Source: VRUE01 sp963704505
GTDB lineage: Bacteria > Actinomycetota > Thermoleophilia > Solirubrobacterales > 70-9
NCBI GenBank assembly: GCA_963704505.1
Contig: OY969912.1
Location: 2,418,001 to 2,482,000, forward strand
Direction of reading: 5' to 3'
Length of the DNA stretch: 64,000 nucleotides
Made by a program: the position numbers and the translations under genes. Positions within the stretch are counted from its first letter, which is position 1. Each line of letters begins with the position of its first letter. Under the pieces are notes generated by a model. It worked only from the letters and a program-made list of their open reading frames with translations, searched no databases and was not told the origin of the DNA. Of the stretch, positions 23,908 through 32,638 are shown piece by piece.

Positions 23908-24723
23908 TCAGCTCGGGTCCTTCTCGGCTTCCTCCGCGGTGCTCGTCGTCAGAGTTTCGGCGGCGCCGCCGGACAAGACCTTGCGCACGAGTCCCGGAGC
24001 GACGACCCGCGCCACCGCCGCCAGCGCGTAGGGGCGGGGGACGTAGCGCTCGGCCCTCCCCCCCGGCCCCGCCTCGAGGATCGCCTCGGCGACCTTCGCG
24101 GGCTTTGAGACCAGCCAGCGGGTCAGCGCTTTCTCGCGGAGCTCGGTCGCCGGGAAGCCCTCGGTCTCGATGAAGCCGGGCAGGACGAGGCCGACATGCA
24201 CGCCGGCGGCGCGCTCCTCCGAGTAGAGCGAGTCGCTCCAGCCGATCAGCGCGAACTTGCTTGCCGAGTAGGCGCCGGTGCGGGCCCGCGCGACTCGGCC
24301 CGCGGTGCTGGCGACGTTGACGATCGCCGCCGGGGCCGAAGAACGGAGCTGCGGCAGGAGGGCCTCGGTGAGGCGGACGACGGCGTCGAAGTTGAGCTCC
24401 ATGTGGCGGTGCACGTTCTCGTAGCCCGCATCGGCGAAGGCGCCGCGCCAGGAGGCGCCGGCGTTGTTGACCAGCAGGGTGAGAACGCCGTCATGCCGCT
24501 CGGCGACGTGGTCGCGCACCATCTCCGGCGCCGCGGCGTCGGTCAGGTCGACTGCAACGTGGGTGGCGTCGCAGGGAAGCGACTCGGCAAGGGCGCGAAG
24601 CCGCTCCTCCCGTCTGGCGACCAGGACGAGCCGCGCGCCCGGCTCGCGGGCCAGCCGCCGGGCGGTCGCCTCGCCGATCCCGCTCGAGGCTCCGGTGATC
24701 ACTGCTGTCAGTGGCCCAGGCAC
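23908..24723 (-). CDS. Short-chain dehydrogenase/reductase
   Basis: 271 aa Rossmann-fold oxidoreductase. The cofactor motif is TGASSGIGEATARRLA, NNAGASWRGAF is the conserved NNAG region, and the catalytic triad is Ser-(Tyr)-Lys in NVAST and YSASKFALIGWS. LVARREERL after the second strand suggests NADP preference. GTG at 24723 starts at VPGPLTAVITG; no good Shine-Dalgarno is visible and the frame is open further upstream, so the start is tentative. The substrate is unknown. Confidence 0.85.
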   Translation of the reverse strand: MPGPLTAVITGASSGIGEATARRLAREPGARLVLVARREERLRALAESLPCDATHVAVDLTDAAAPEMVRDHVAERHDGVLTLLVNNAGASWRGAFADAGYENVHRHMELNFDAVVRLTEALLPQLRSSAPAAIVNVASTAGRVARARTGAYSASKFALIGWSDSLYSEERAAGVHVGLVLPGFIETEGFPATELREKALTRWLVSKPAKVAEAILEAGPGGRAERYVPRPYALAAVARVVAPGLVRKVLSGGAAETLTTSTAEEAEKDPS

Positions 24724-24792
24724 GGAAAGAACGCTATTCGAATGATTCCGACGCGGACGTCTGTTCGACGCGACATACTGCTGCCTTCGTTT

Positions 24793-25842
24793 ATGGCGGA
24801 AACACCGAAACTTCTCGACCGGCTGCTGCGCACGGGCGCCCCCTCGGGGTATGAGGCGCCGGTCGCCGCCGTCTGGCGCGAGGCAGCCTCCTTCGCCACG
24901 CTCTCGACCGACGGGCTCGGATCCTCGGTCGCCCGGGTCGGGGAGGACGGCCCGCTGCTCGCGGTCGTCGGCCACATCGACGAGATCGGGCTCGTCGTCA
25001 CCCACATCGACGAGAAGGGCTTCATCTACTTCGCGCCGATCGGTGGCTGGGACCCGCAGATCCTGGTCGGCCAGCGGGTCGAGATCCGCTCGAAGGACGG
25101 CCTCGTGCCCGGCGTCGTCGGCCGCAAGCCGATCCACCTACTCGAGCCCGAGCAGCGCAAAAAAGTCGTTGAAATCAAGGGGCTGCACATCGACATCGGC
25201 GCCTCCGACCGGGACGAGGCCGCCGGACTGGTCCGGATCGGCGACCCGGCGGTGATCGCCGCCGAGCCGGTGACGATGCTCGGCTCACGGCTCGCCTCCC
25301 GCTCGATGGACAACCGCCTCGGCGCCTACGTTGCCCTCGAGAGCCTGCGGCGAGCCCAGGAGGGCGGTGGGCTCAGCGCCAGCTTCGCCGCCGTCGCCGC
25401 GGTCCAGGAGGAGATCGGCCTGTTCGGCGCCCGCACATCCGTCTTCGAGGTCAAACCCGACCTGGCGATCGCGGTCGACGTCACCCACGGGACCGACGCG
25501 CCCGGCGTCGACGAGAAGGAGGTCGGCACCCATCCCCTCGGCTCCGGCCCGGTGATCGGTCGAGGATCGACCCTCTCGCCGAAGGTCTTCGAGCTGCTGG
25601 TCGAGGCGGCCGAGGGAGCCGGGATCGAGTACTCGATCGGCGCCAGCGGCCGCGGCACCAGCACCGACGCCGACGCGATCCAGATCTCCCGCTCGGGGAT
25701 CCCGACCGGCCTGGTCTCGATCCCGCTGCGCTACATGCACTCGCCGGTCGAGCTCGTCGACCTCGACGACGTCGAGGCCGCGATCGAACTGCTCGTCGCC
25801 TTCGCCGGCAACCTCAGCGCCGACGTCGACCTCAGCCGCTAG
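24793..25842 (+). CDS. M42 family aminopeptidase
   Basis: 349 aa dinuclear metallo-aminopeptidase of the M42 (glutamyl/leucyl aminopeptidase, FrvX/YsdC) family, usually a cytosolic dodecameric shell. Metal ligands and base: GHIDEIGLVV (His), SMDNRLGAYVAL (bridging Asp), VQEEIGLFGAR (Glu base and ligand), AVDVTHGTDAPG (Asp) and YMHSPVELVDLDD (late His). ATG at 24793 begins MAETPKLLDRLL, a normal N-terminus. Divergent from the SDR gene with 69 bases between starts. Confidence 0.9.
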   Translation: MAETPKLLDRLLRTGAPSGYEAPVAAVWREAASFATLSTDGLGSSVARVGEDGPLLAVVGHIDEIGLVVTHIDEKGFIYFAPIGGWDPQILVGQRVEIRSKDGLVPGVVGRKPIHLLEPEQRKKVVEIKGLHIDIGASDRDEAAGLVRIGDPAVIAAEPVTMLGSRLASRSMDNRLGAYVALESLRRAQEGGGLSASFAAVAAVQEEIGLFGARTSVFEVKPDLAIAVDVTHGTDAPGVDEKEVGTHPLGSGPVIGRGSTLSPKVFELLVEAAEGAGIEYSIGASGRGTSTDADAIQISRSGIPTGLVSIPLRYMHSPVELVDLDDVEAAIELLVAFAGNLSADVDLSR

Positions 25843-25848
25843 CGCCTC

Positions 25849-26889
25849 TCAGTTCACGCCGAAGTAGACGTTGTCGCGGCCGTTCGCCTTGGCCGCATAG
25901 AGCGCCTCGTCGGCGTGGTTGACGAGGTCGTCGGTGGTGACCCCAGGGCGTGAGACGGCGACGCCGATGCTGGCCGTGACCGTGATCCCCACCGGTTGCA
26001 GGTCGCGGATCGCAAGGCGCAGCCGCTCGGCGATGTCGATGGCGTCGGCCCGGGTCGCGCCGGGCAGGACGACGAGGATCTCCTCGCCGCCGATCCGGTA
26101 GATCGAGTCCCCCGCCCTGAGGCTCGAGCGCATCGCGTAGGCGACCTCCTGGAGGACGGTGTCACCGGCCGCGTGCCCGAGCCGGTCATTCACCCGCTTG
26201 AAGTGATCGAGGTCGCAGAGCAGCAGTGCATGCGGGACGTCGATCCCGGCATCGGTGCTGCTCTCCAGTTCGGCGAGCCGCTGCTCGAGCGCGGAGCGGT
26301 TGAAGAGCCCGGTCAGTGGGTCGATCGTCGACTGGCGGCGATGGGCGCGGTCGGACTCGACCAGGGCGCCGGAGAGGGTCACGGTGCTGAGCACCAGCAT
26401 CGCCACGGCGAAGACGAGTTGGTGGTGGGTCGCCGCGGAGCCGGGATCGAGGATGTAGGTGCTGAGCAGAAGCAGGGCGAGGATGTAGGCGGTGCCGTAG
26501 ACGATCCCGCGTGGGTCGAAGCGCGCGCCGAGCGTCACCGCCGGCAGGGCGAACCACATCAATGCCGGGCTGCCGGCGCCGCCGCTGGCGAGCACCGCCG
26601 CGGCCAGCAGGAGCGGGGTCATGCCCCAGGCCGCCGCCACCCAGATCGCCGGGTGGGCGCTGTCGCGCATGAAATGGTCGGCGACGGCGAAGCCGGCGAT
26701 GCCGACCGCCAGCGGGGCGACCCACCACCAGCCCAGTTCGGGCGCCAGCGGGATCAGGCCGACGGCGAGGATCGCGAAGCAGGCGATCCGGTAGCGGCGC
26801 AGGCGCAGCTCCATGTCGATCAGCCGCTCGCGCCTGGCGGCGGTGCGGATCGAGCTCAGCGAATCGTTGCTCTCGGCGGTTCCGTTCAC
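25849..26889 (-). CDS. Membrane-bound diguanylate cyclase (GGDEF)
   Basis: 346 aa. About six hydrophobic helices (residues 30-185) form an N-terminal membrane sensor, followed by a GGDEF domain with DPLTGLFNRSALEQRL, CDLDHFKRVNDRLGHAAGD and the active-site loop GGEEI in place of GGDEF/GGEEF. RAGD five residues upstream matches the inhibitory RxxD site, so product feedback is likely. It would make c-di-GMP from GTP. GTG start at 26889. Ile at the fifth loop position is uncommon but that position is not catalytic. Confidence 0.9.
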   Translation of the reverse strand: MNGTAESNDSLSSIRTAARRERLIDMELRLRRYRIACFAILAVGLIPLAPELGWWWVAPLAVGIAGFAVADHFMRDSAHPAIWVAAAWGMTPLLLAAAVLASGGAGSPALMWFALPAVTLGARFDPRGIVYGTAYILALLLLSTYILDPGSAATHHQLVFAVAMLVLSTVTLSGALVESDRAHRRQSTIDPLTGLFNRSALEQRLAELESSTDAGIDVPHALLLCDLDHFKRVNDRLGHAAGDTVLQEVAYAMRSSLRAGDSIYRIGGEEILVVLPGATRADAIDIAERLRLAIRDLQPVGITVTASIGVAVSRPGVTTDDLVNHADEALYAAKANGRDNVYFGVN

Positions 26890-26947
26890 CCGGGGAAGAT
26901 CGGCGCGAACCGCGCCACCGCTGAGAAATGCAGCCGAGAATCCCGTC

Positions 26948-28012
26948 CTAGGCGACGATCTCCAGCTTTTTGGGTAGGCCGCTGAGGTTGCGATGGCCGT
27001 CCTCGGTGACGACCACGAGGTCCTCGATCCGCACCCCCAGAAGTCCGGGCAGGTAGACGCCGGGCTCGACCGTCACCACTTCGTCGGCGGCGAGGACGTC
27101 GTCGGAGCGCTGCGAGAGGCGCGGCCCCTCGTGGACCTCGAGGCCGACCCCGTGCCCGAGGCCGTGGCCGAAGCGGTCGCCGTGGCCGGCGGAGTCGATC
27201 AGGGCGCGTGCCGCCGCGTCGACCGCTTCCCCGCCGACGCCGGCGGCGATCGCGTCGAGAGCCGCGGCCTGCGCTGCGAGGACGAGCTCATAGACCTCGC
27301 GCCCCTCGTCGGTCGGCTCGCCGCAGGCGTATGTCCTCGTCCCGTCCGAGCAGTAGCCGTCGAGCTTGGCCCCCATGTCGAAGACGATCAGGTCGCCCTG
27401 GGCGATCTCGCGATCGCCGGGCTCGGCGTGCGGGAGGGCGCCGTTGGGGCCGCCGGCGACGATCGTCGGGAACGAGGGCTCGGCGCCGAGCTCACGCATC
27501 CGCGCCTCGGCGGCGAGGGCCACCTCGCGCTCGCTGCGGCCGCCTAGGCCGCGCTCGACGCTCCAGCGCCAGATCTCGTCGGCGAGCTCCGAGGCGGCGG
27601 CGATCGCCGCCAGCTCGGCTTCGTCCTTGACCCGTCGCAGCTCCTCGACCGTGCCGCCGGCGGGGGTCATCTCGACCCCCTCGGGCAGTTTCTCCTCGAG
27701 TTTCGCCAGCCAGCGGACCGAGGCGTGGTCGTCCTCGAAGCCGACCGCGCCGCTGAGCCGCTCGGCGATCCCGCCCAGCCAGTCGTCGGTGAGCGTGACC
27801 ACGTCCCAGCCCTCGATCTCGGCCTCGGCGCGCTCGGTGTAGCGGAAGTCGGTGAGGAAGACGCGGACGCCGTCGCCACAGACACAGGCGCCGTTGGTGC
27901 CGCCGAAGCCGGTCAGGTAGCGGACGTTGACGAGGTCGGTGACCAGCATCCGGTCGAGCTCCTTCTCTGCCGCCAGCGCCTGCAGGCGGTCGCCGCGGCC
28001 GGGGCTAGCCAT
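26948..28012 (-). CDS. Xaa-Pro dipeptidase/aminopeptidase (M24)
   Basis: 354 aa pita-bread metallopeptidase that cleaves bonds before proline. An N-terminal creatinase-like domain (to about 120) precedes the catalytic domain with metal ligands Asp (FDMGAKLDGYCSDGTRT), His (GHGLGHGVGLEVHE) and Glu (GVRIEDLVV). ATG at 28012 overlaps the aroQ 3' end by 8 nt. In many Gram-positive bacteria this gene (pepQ/ypdF-like) sits between aroQ and efp, as in this neighbourhood. Dipeptidase versus aminopeptidase P is not resolved. Confidence 0.9.
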   Translation of the reverse strand: MASPGRGDRLQALAAEKELDRMLVTDLVNVRYLTGFGGTNGACVCGDGVRVFLTDFRYTERAEAEIEGWDVVTLTDDWLGGIAERLSGAVGFEDDHASVRWLAKLEEKLPEGVEMTPAGGTVEELRRVKDEAELAAIAAASELADEIWRWSVERGLGGRSEREVALAAEARMRELGAEPSFPTIVAGGPNGALPHAEPGDREIAQGDLIVFDMGAKLDGYCSDGTRTYACGEPTDEGREVYELVLAAQAAALDAIAAGVGGEAVDAAARALIDSAGHGDRFGHGLGHGVGLEVHEGPRLSQRSDDVLAADEVVTVEPGVYLPGLLGVRIEDLVVVTEDGHRNLSGLPKKLEIVA

Positions 28013-28466
28013 CGGCGGCGACCCCGAGCTCGGTGGCGATCCGCTCCAGCGCTACCCGGTAGCCGTCCGGACCCTGGCCGGCGATCTTCTCGAGCACCAG
28101 CCCGTCGAAGACGGAGACCTTGCGCCAGTCCTCGCGCGCCTCGACGTCGGAGAGGTGGACCTCCACCGAGGGCAGCCGGGAGACGTCGAGCGCGTCGGCG
28201 ATCGCGCGGCTGTAGTGGGTCCAGGCGCCGGCGTTGACGATCGCCGAGTCGGCCAGGTCCGGTAGCCGGTGCAGGTATTCGACGAAGTCGCTCTCCGCGT
28301 TGGTCTGGAAGAAGATCGGTTCGAGGCCGAGCCCGTGCGCCCAGCCGGCGATCCGCTGCTCGAGCTCGCGTAGCGAAAGGCCGCCGTAGACCTCAGGGTC
28401 GCGACGGTCGAGGATGTCGAAGTTGACGCCGTGCAGGACGGCGACCCGATTGCGGGTGCTACTCAT
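28005..28466 (-). CDS. aroQ: Type II 3-dehydroquinate dehydratase, diverged
   Basis: 153 aa; dehydrates 3-dehydroquinate in the shikimate pathway. Family landmarks are present but altered: LHGVNFDILDRRDPEVYGG instead of NGPNLNLLGxREPxxYG, INAG-like NAGAWTHYSRAIADAL, and VEVHLSDVEAREDWRK. The active-site Arg and Tyr of the lid loop and both catalytic-region His residues (THYS, EVHLS) remain, while the second Asn of NLN is Asp and the SNHEG loop is TNAES. ATG at 28466 overlaps aroKB by 8 nt. Activity is likely, given its place in the aro operon. Confidence 0.85.
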   Translation of the reverse strand: MSSTRNRVAVLHGVNFDILDRRDPEVYGGLSLRELEQRIAGWAHGLGLEPIFFQTNAESDFVEYLHRLPDLADSAIVNAGAWTHYSRAIADALDVSRLPSVEVHLSDVEAREDWRKVSVFDGLVLEKIAGQGPDGYRVALERIATELGVAADG

Positions 28467-30015
28467 CCCTCAACTCTTCCACAGCCGCCCGCACCCGCTC
28501 CGGCTCGAGGACCTGGCCCTGGCGCGGCTCGCCCGGCGCCGAGAGCAGGACGAAGCCGACGCCGTCTGCCGTCCGCTTCTTGTCTCGCTGCAGTGCCTCG
28601 AGAACGCCGTCGACGTCGACGGCGGGGTCGAGCCGGGTCGGCAGGCCGAGGCGGCCCAGCAGGCCCTCGACCTCCTCCGTGAGCTCCGGCGCGTCGGAGA
28701 GCCTCAGCGCCGCCAGCAGGCCGATTCCCACGGCCTCCCCGTGACGGTAGCGCCGGTACCCGGTCGCGACCTCGACCGCGTGCCCGACGGTGTGGCCGAG
28801 ATTGAGGACGTTGCGCAGGCCGCCGTCGCGCTCATCGGCGGCGACCACCGCGCACTTGTACCGCGCGCAGTCGAAGACGATGTCGTCGAGCCCGGCCGGG
28901 TCGACGCTCTCGATCGCCCTGACCCGCTCCCAGAGCCGGCCGCCGGCGAGCAGGCCGGTCTTGATCGCCTCGACATAGCCCGCCGCGAGCTCCTCGGCGG
29001 GCAGGCTCCCGAGGGTCGCCGTGTCGGCGATCACCACGGCGGGCTGCTGGTAGGCGCCGGCGTAGTTCTTGCCCTCGGGCAGGTCCACCCCGGTCTTGCC
29101 GCCGTAGGCCGAGTCGACCTGGGCAACCAGGGTCGTCGGCACCTGGACCACCGGCACGCCGCGCTGGTAGAGGTGGGCGCAGAAGCCGCCGAGGTCGCCG
29201 ACGACGCCACCGCCGAGGGCGATGAGGTGGTCGCCCCGGGTCATTCCGGCGCCGGCCAGGTCACGCAGGACGCGCTCGGCCTCGGCCATCGTCTTGGCGC
29301 TCTCGCCCGGCTCGACCTCGACCCGCGCCGCCAGCGGCTCGAGGCGCTCGGCGTAGATGCCCATCACGGTCGAGTCGGAGACGCAGAAGGCCCGGCCGGG
29401 GCTCGGCCAGGGGACATCCGCCTCGCCACCGGCGATCTGGAGCAGGTCGCGGCCGACGTAGATCGGGTACTCGCCCGAGGCGCTTGCCGCCCAGAGCATC
29501 TTCGTCTCGGCGGGGAGGTTCTCCAGCGCCAGGACCGCCGGCAGGGCACGCTCGATCAGGGAGCGGTCGCCCATCGGCACCACCGCGTCGGCGAGCTCTT
29601 CGTAGAAGGGCGTGCGAGCCTCGAGCAGCTCGCGGACGTCCTTCTCGCTGGTTGCCAGAGGGCGGTTGCTGTGGGCGATCCGCCGCCAGGCCTCATCCGG
29701 CTCCACCTGCAGCCAGACGACCAGATGGCGCCCCAGGGCCTCGCGGATCCGCGGCATCAGGACGCTGCCGCCGCCGAGGGCGATCGCGCCTCCGTCGGCG
29801 TCCTCGAGCAACGACCCGACCACCTCGGCCTCGCGCTCGCGGAAGGCGTCCTCGCCGTCCTCCTCGAAGGCGCGGGCGATCGGCTTGCCGAACGACTTTT
29901 CCATCAGGTCGTCGATCTCGGTCGTCTTCAGGCCCGCCCGGGAGGAGGCCTTGAGCGCGGTGCTCTTCCCCGCCCCCATAAAGCCGATGAAGCAAACAGC
30001 GGGCCTCCGGCTCAC
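28459..30015 (-). CDS. aroKB: Shikimate kinase-3-dehydroquinate synthase fusion
   Basis: 518 aa, two enzymes in one chain. Residues 1-165 are shikimate kinase: P-loop GFMGAGKST, shikimate-binding Asp/Arg (TEIDDLMEKSFGK, FREREAE) and GGGSVL. Residues about 170-518 are 3-dehydroquinate synthase: NAD site GGGVVGDLGGFCAH, VPTTLVAQVDSAYGGKTGVD, and zinc ligands Glu (YVEAIKTG), His (LGHTVGHAVE) and His (RHGEAVGIG). Starts with GTG at 30015, four bases after aroC. The fusion supplies steps 2 and 5 of the shikimate pathway. Confidence 0.95.
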   Translation of the reverse strand: MSRRPAVCFIGFMGAGKSTALKASSRAGLKTTEIDDLMEKSFGKPIARAFEEDGEDAFREREAEVVGSLLEDADGGAIALGGGSVLMPRIREALGRHLVVWLQVEPDEAWRRIAHSNRPLATSEKDVRELLEARTPFYEELADAVVPMGDRSLIERALPAVLALENLPAETKMLWAASASGEYPIYVGRDLLQIAGGEADVPWPSPGRAFCVSDSTVMGIYAERLEPLAARVEVEPGESAKTMAEAERVLRDLAGAGMTRGDHLIALGGGVVGDLGGFCAHLYQRGVPVVQVPTTLVAQVDSAYGGKTGVDLPEGKNYAGAYQQPAVVIADTATLGSLPAEELAAGYVEAIKTGLLAGGRLWERVRAIESVDPAGLDDIVFDCARYKCAVVAADERDGGLRNVLNLGHTVGHAVEVATGYRRYRHGEAVGIGLLAALRLSDAPELTEEVEGLLGRLGLPTRLDPAVDVDGVLEALQRDKKRTADGVGFVLLSAPGEPRQGQVLEPERVRAAVEELRDE

Positions 30016-30019
30016 CGGC

Positions 30020-31186
30020 TCACCCGCGGAGGTCGATGCGCTTCTTGTAGGCGTCGACGGCGGCGTGGACGTCGTCGATGTGGTCGCCTCCGAACTTCTC
30101 GCGGTAGCAGGCGGCCAGGGTCAGACAGACCATTGCCTCGGCGACGACAGCGGCCGCGGGGACCACGGTCGAGTCGGTGCGCTCGCGCAGCGCCTGCGCC
30201 GGCTCCTTGGTCTCGGTGTCGACCGAGCGCAGCGGCTTGGTCAGGGTCGAGATCGGCTTGATCGCGGCACGGACCGAGAGCGGCAGGCCGTTCGTCATCC
30301 CGCCCTCGACCCCGCCCGCGTGGTTGGTCTCGCGATGGTAGCCGCGCTCCTCGGACCAGAAGATCTCGTCGTGTGCCTCCGAGCCGGGGCGGCCGGCGAC
30401 GTCCCAGGCTTCGCCGATCGCGACTCCCTTCACCGACTGGATCGAGGCGACGGCGCCGGCGAGGCGGCCGTCGAGGCGCTCCTCCCAGGAGATGTGCGAG
30501 CCGAGGCCCGGGACCAGGCCGAAGGCGACAACCTCGAAGGTGCCGCCGAGGCTCTCGTTGGCCTTCCGCAGCCGGTTGATCTCCGCGACCATCGTGGCGC
30601 TCGTCTCAGGGTCGAGACAGCGAACCGGGTCCTCGTCGACGCCGGCGAAGTCAGCGGGAGAGAGGCCCGGCCGCTCGGGGGCACGCACCGAGGCGATCTG
30701 CAGAACATGGCTGTGAACGCTGACCCCGAGTGCGGTGAGGAAGCCGCGGGCGACCGATCCGGCGGCGACACGGGCGGCGGTCTCGCGGGCGCTGGCCCGC
30801 TCGAGCACGTTGCGGATGTCGTCGTGCCCGTACTTCTGGGCACCGACCAGGTCGGCGTGCCCGGGGCGTGGCAGGTGGACCTCGTCGACGTCCGCGTCGA
30901 CCGGCCACGGGTTCATCCGCTCCTCCCAGTTGGCGTAGTCGCGGTTGGCGACGAGCAGCGCGATCGGGCTGCCCAGGGTGCGGCCGTGGCGGACACCGGA
31001 GCGCACCTCGACCGAATCTGACTCGATCTTCATCCGCCCACCGCGGCCGTGGCCCAGCTGGCGGCGCGCCATGTCGGCGTCGAGCGCCTCGCGGTCGAGC
31101 TCGAGCCCCGCGGGCATGCCCTCGACGATCGCGACCAGCCCGGGGCCGTGCGACTCGCCAGCGGTCGTGAAACGGAAGCCGCCCAT
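30020..31186 (-). CDS. aroC: Chorismate synthase
   Basis: 388 aa, FMN-dependent, last common step of the aromatic pathway. Typical motifs: FTTAGESHGPGLVAIVEGMPAGL split around residue 8-25, GHGRGGRMKIESD near 50, and RASARETAARVAAG near 130 (ASSRETA-type). ATG at 31186 begins MGGFRFTTAGESHG, a normal N-terminus. The secreted beta-helix gene lies 29 bases upstream and aroKB four bases downstream on the same strand. Confidence 0.97.
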   Translation of the reverse strand: MGGFRFTTAGESHGPGLVAIVEGMPAGLELDREALDADMARRQLGHGRGGRMKIESDSVEVRSGVRHGRTLGSPIALLVANRDYANWEERMNPWPVDADVDEVHLPRPGHADLVGAQKYGHDDIRNVLERASARETAARVAAGSVARGFLTALGVSVHSHVLQIASVRAPERPGLSPADFAGVDEDPVRCLDPETSATMVAEINRLRKANESLGGTFEVVAFGLVPGLGSHISWEERLDGRLAGAVASIQSVKGVAIGEAWDVAGRPGSEAHDEIFWSEERGYHRETNHAGGVEGGMTNGLPLSVRAAIKPISTLTKPLRSVDTETKEPAQALRERTDSTVVPAAAVVAEAMVCLTLAACYREKFGGDHIDDVHAAVDAYKKRIDLRG

Positions 31187-31215
31187 AGGCGGTCAAGGCT
31201 ATATGGGCGCGTCGG

Positions 31216-32628
31216 CTAGGGCGTGCTCTTGCGAAGCGTCACCGGACGCTTGAGCGTCGCCGGCGGCCCCGCGGTCGGTTCGAAGGAGAGCTTGAGGCGC
31301 ACTTTGAGCTTGCCGTTTTTGCCGAGCCGCACGCGGCTGATCGCCCAGGGCAGGATCGGCAGGGCGACGGTTCCGGCCTCGGACACCTTGCGGGTGACGA
31401 GCTTGACCCCGCTGCCGGTCAGCGAGGCGACTCCGGCCCCCGGCACTTCCATTCGCACCGAGCCCTGCCCGCTCGCCCTGTTGAGGGTCAGCTTCAGCAG
31501 GCGGAAGACGGGCTTGCGCGGCGTCGGGGGCACCGGGGGAACCGCGGCCGGCGGTGGGCATTTGGCGATCGGCCGCAACTCGTAGGCGCCGGCGTCCGGG
31601 AGCGATGAGGACCCTTCCCCCAGGCATTTCGGCTGCGAGCGGGCATCGCCGTCGATGTCGCTCTGGCCGAGGAAGCCGTCGATCGCGCCGAGGTCGAGGG
31701 TCGGCGACCCTTCCATCTCATGGAAGTCGCCTTCGCCGGGGTTGACGAGGATCGGTGGTGTGGGGCTGTTGCCGGCGCCGCTCGGCGAGGGGACTTCGGC
31801 GACGCCCGATTCGGCGTGGACGGTCGCGAAGCTCGAGTTGGAGATATCGGTGACCACCTTTGATTCGACCGATTTGTCGGCGTCGGTGAAGGCCCCTACG
31901 TCGAGCCCGTGATCGGAGTGGGCGATGACGTTCCTGGCGTCGACCGTCAGATTTCCGGCGGCGGTCGCTTCGAGGAGCAGGGCATCGCCTTTCGCGGTCG
32001 CCGCGTAGGCGGTCACGTTGCGCAGCACCGCCGTGCCCTTGACGCCGCTGCCGAAGACGATCGCCCTCAGGGCCGCCGTCGTCGAACCACCGGTTTCGTC
32101 ATGTGCCCAGCAGACGCTGTCGCGGAGCAGGGCGTCGCCGGCGAGCGTGCAGGCGGCGCTCTGTTCGGTCGGATTCGCGGGCGCGGTGGAATCGACGAAG
32201 AGGCGCTCGCCGCTTCCGGATTCGAGCCGCAGGCCCCCGGTGCCTTCCAGCCGCAGGTCATGGATGGAGGCGTCGGCCGACCCGGTCACCTGAAGGTCCC
32301 CCGTCTCGGTCTGGAGGACCGGCTTCTCCCCGGCGATGCCGCCCAGGGAGACTTCCTTTTGGATCGACACCCCGCCGAAGCCGACGGCGTAGGTCCCGTC
32401 GGCGAGCTGGACCGAGTCCCCCACTTTCGCGATTTCGATGGCGTGCGGGATCTCGCACGGCTCTGCCTGGGTACAGGGAGCCCCGGGATGGATGCCCGGT
32501 GCCGCGTACAGGGTGCCGGCGGCGAGCGCACCCGCGGGGACGGCACACGCGCAGGCCAGCGACGCCACGGCCAGCGCCAGCGCTCGGCGAACTCTCCCTT
32601 TCTTGAAGCCCCCGCTCCCTAATCCCAC
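31216..32628 (-). CDS. Secreted beta-helix protein with Thermoleophilia-type C-terminal domain
   Basis: 470 aa. A signal peptide (RRALALAVASLACACAVPAGALA) leads into a parallel beta-helix-like region (about 35-330) that ends SDIDGDARSQPKC...PDAGAYEL, the ending used by choice-of-anchor Q type repeat proteins. A Pro-rich linker follows, then a C-terminal beta domain of about 95 residues (VRMEVPGAGVASLTGSGVK, AGTVALPILP) that also ends the protein at 52284-53501. GTG at 32628 is the only start giving a full signal peptide, without a clear Shine-Dalgarno. It sits inside the aro operon between aroE (10 bases) and aroC. Probably a cell-surface protein; no enzyme motif is seen. Confidence 0.75.
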   Translation of the reverse strand: MGLGSGGFKKGRVRRALALAVASLACACAVPAGALAAGTLYAAPGIHPGAPCTQAEPCEIPHAIEIAKVGDSVQLADGTYAVGFGGVSIQKEVSLGGIAGEKPVLQTETGDLQVTGSADASIHDLRLEGTGGLRLESGSGERLFVDSTAPANPTEQSAACTLAGDALLRDSVCWAHDETGGSTTAALRAIVFGSGVKGTAVLRNVTAYAATAKGDALLLEATAAGNLTVDARNVIAHSDHGLDVGAFTDADKSVESKVVTDISNSSFATVHAESGVAEVPSPSGAGNSPTPPILVNPGEGDFHEMEGSPTLDLGAIDGFLGQSDIDGDARSQPKCLGEGSSSLPDAGAYELRPIAKCPPPAAVPPVPPTPRKPVFRLLKLTLNRASGQGSVRMEVPGAGVASLTGSGVKLVTRKVSEAGTVALPILPWAISRVRLGKNGKLKVRLKLSFEPTAGPPATLKRPVTLRKSTP

Positions 32629-32638
32629 GAAGACAACG

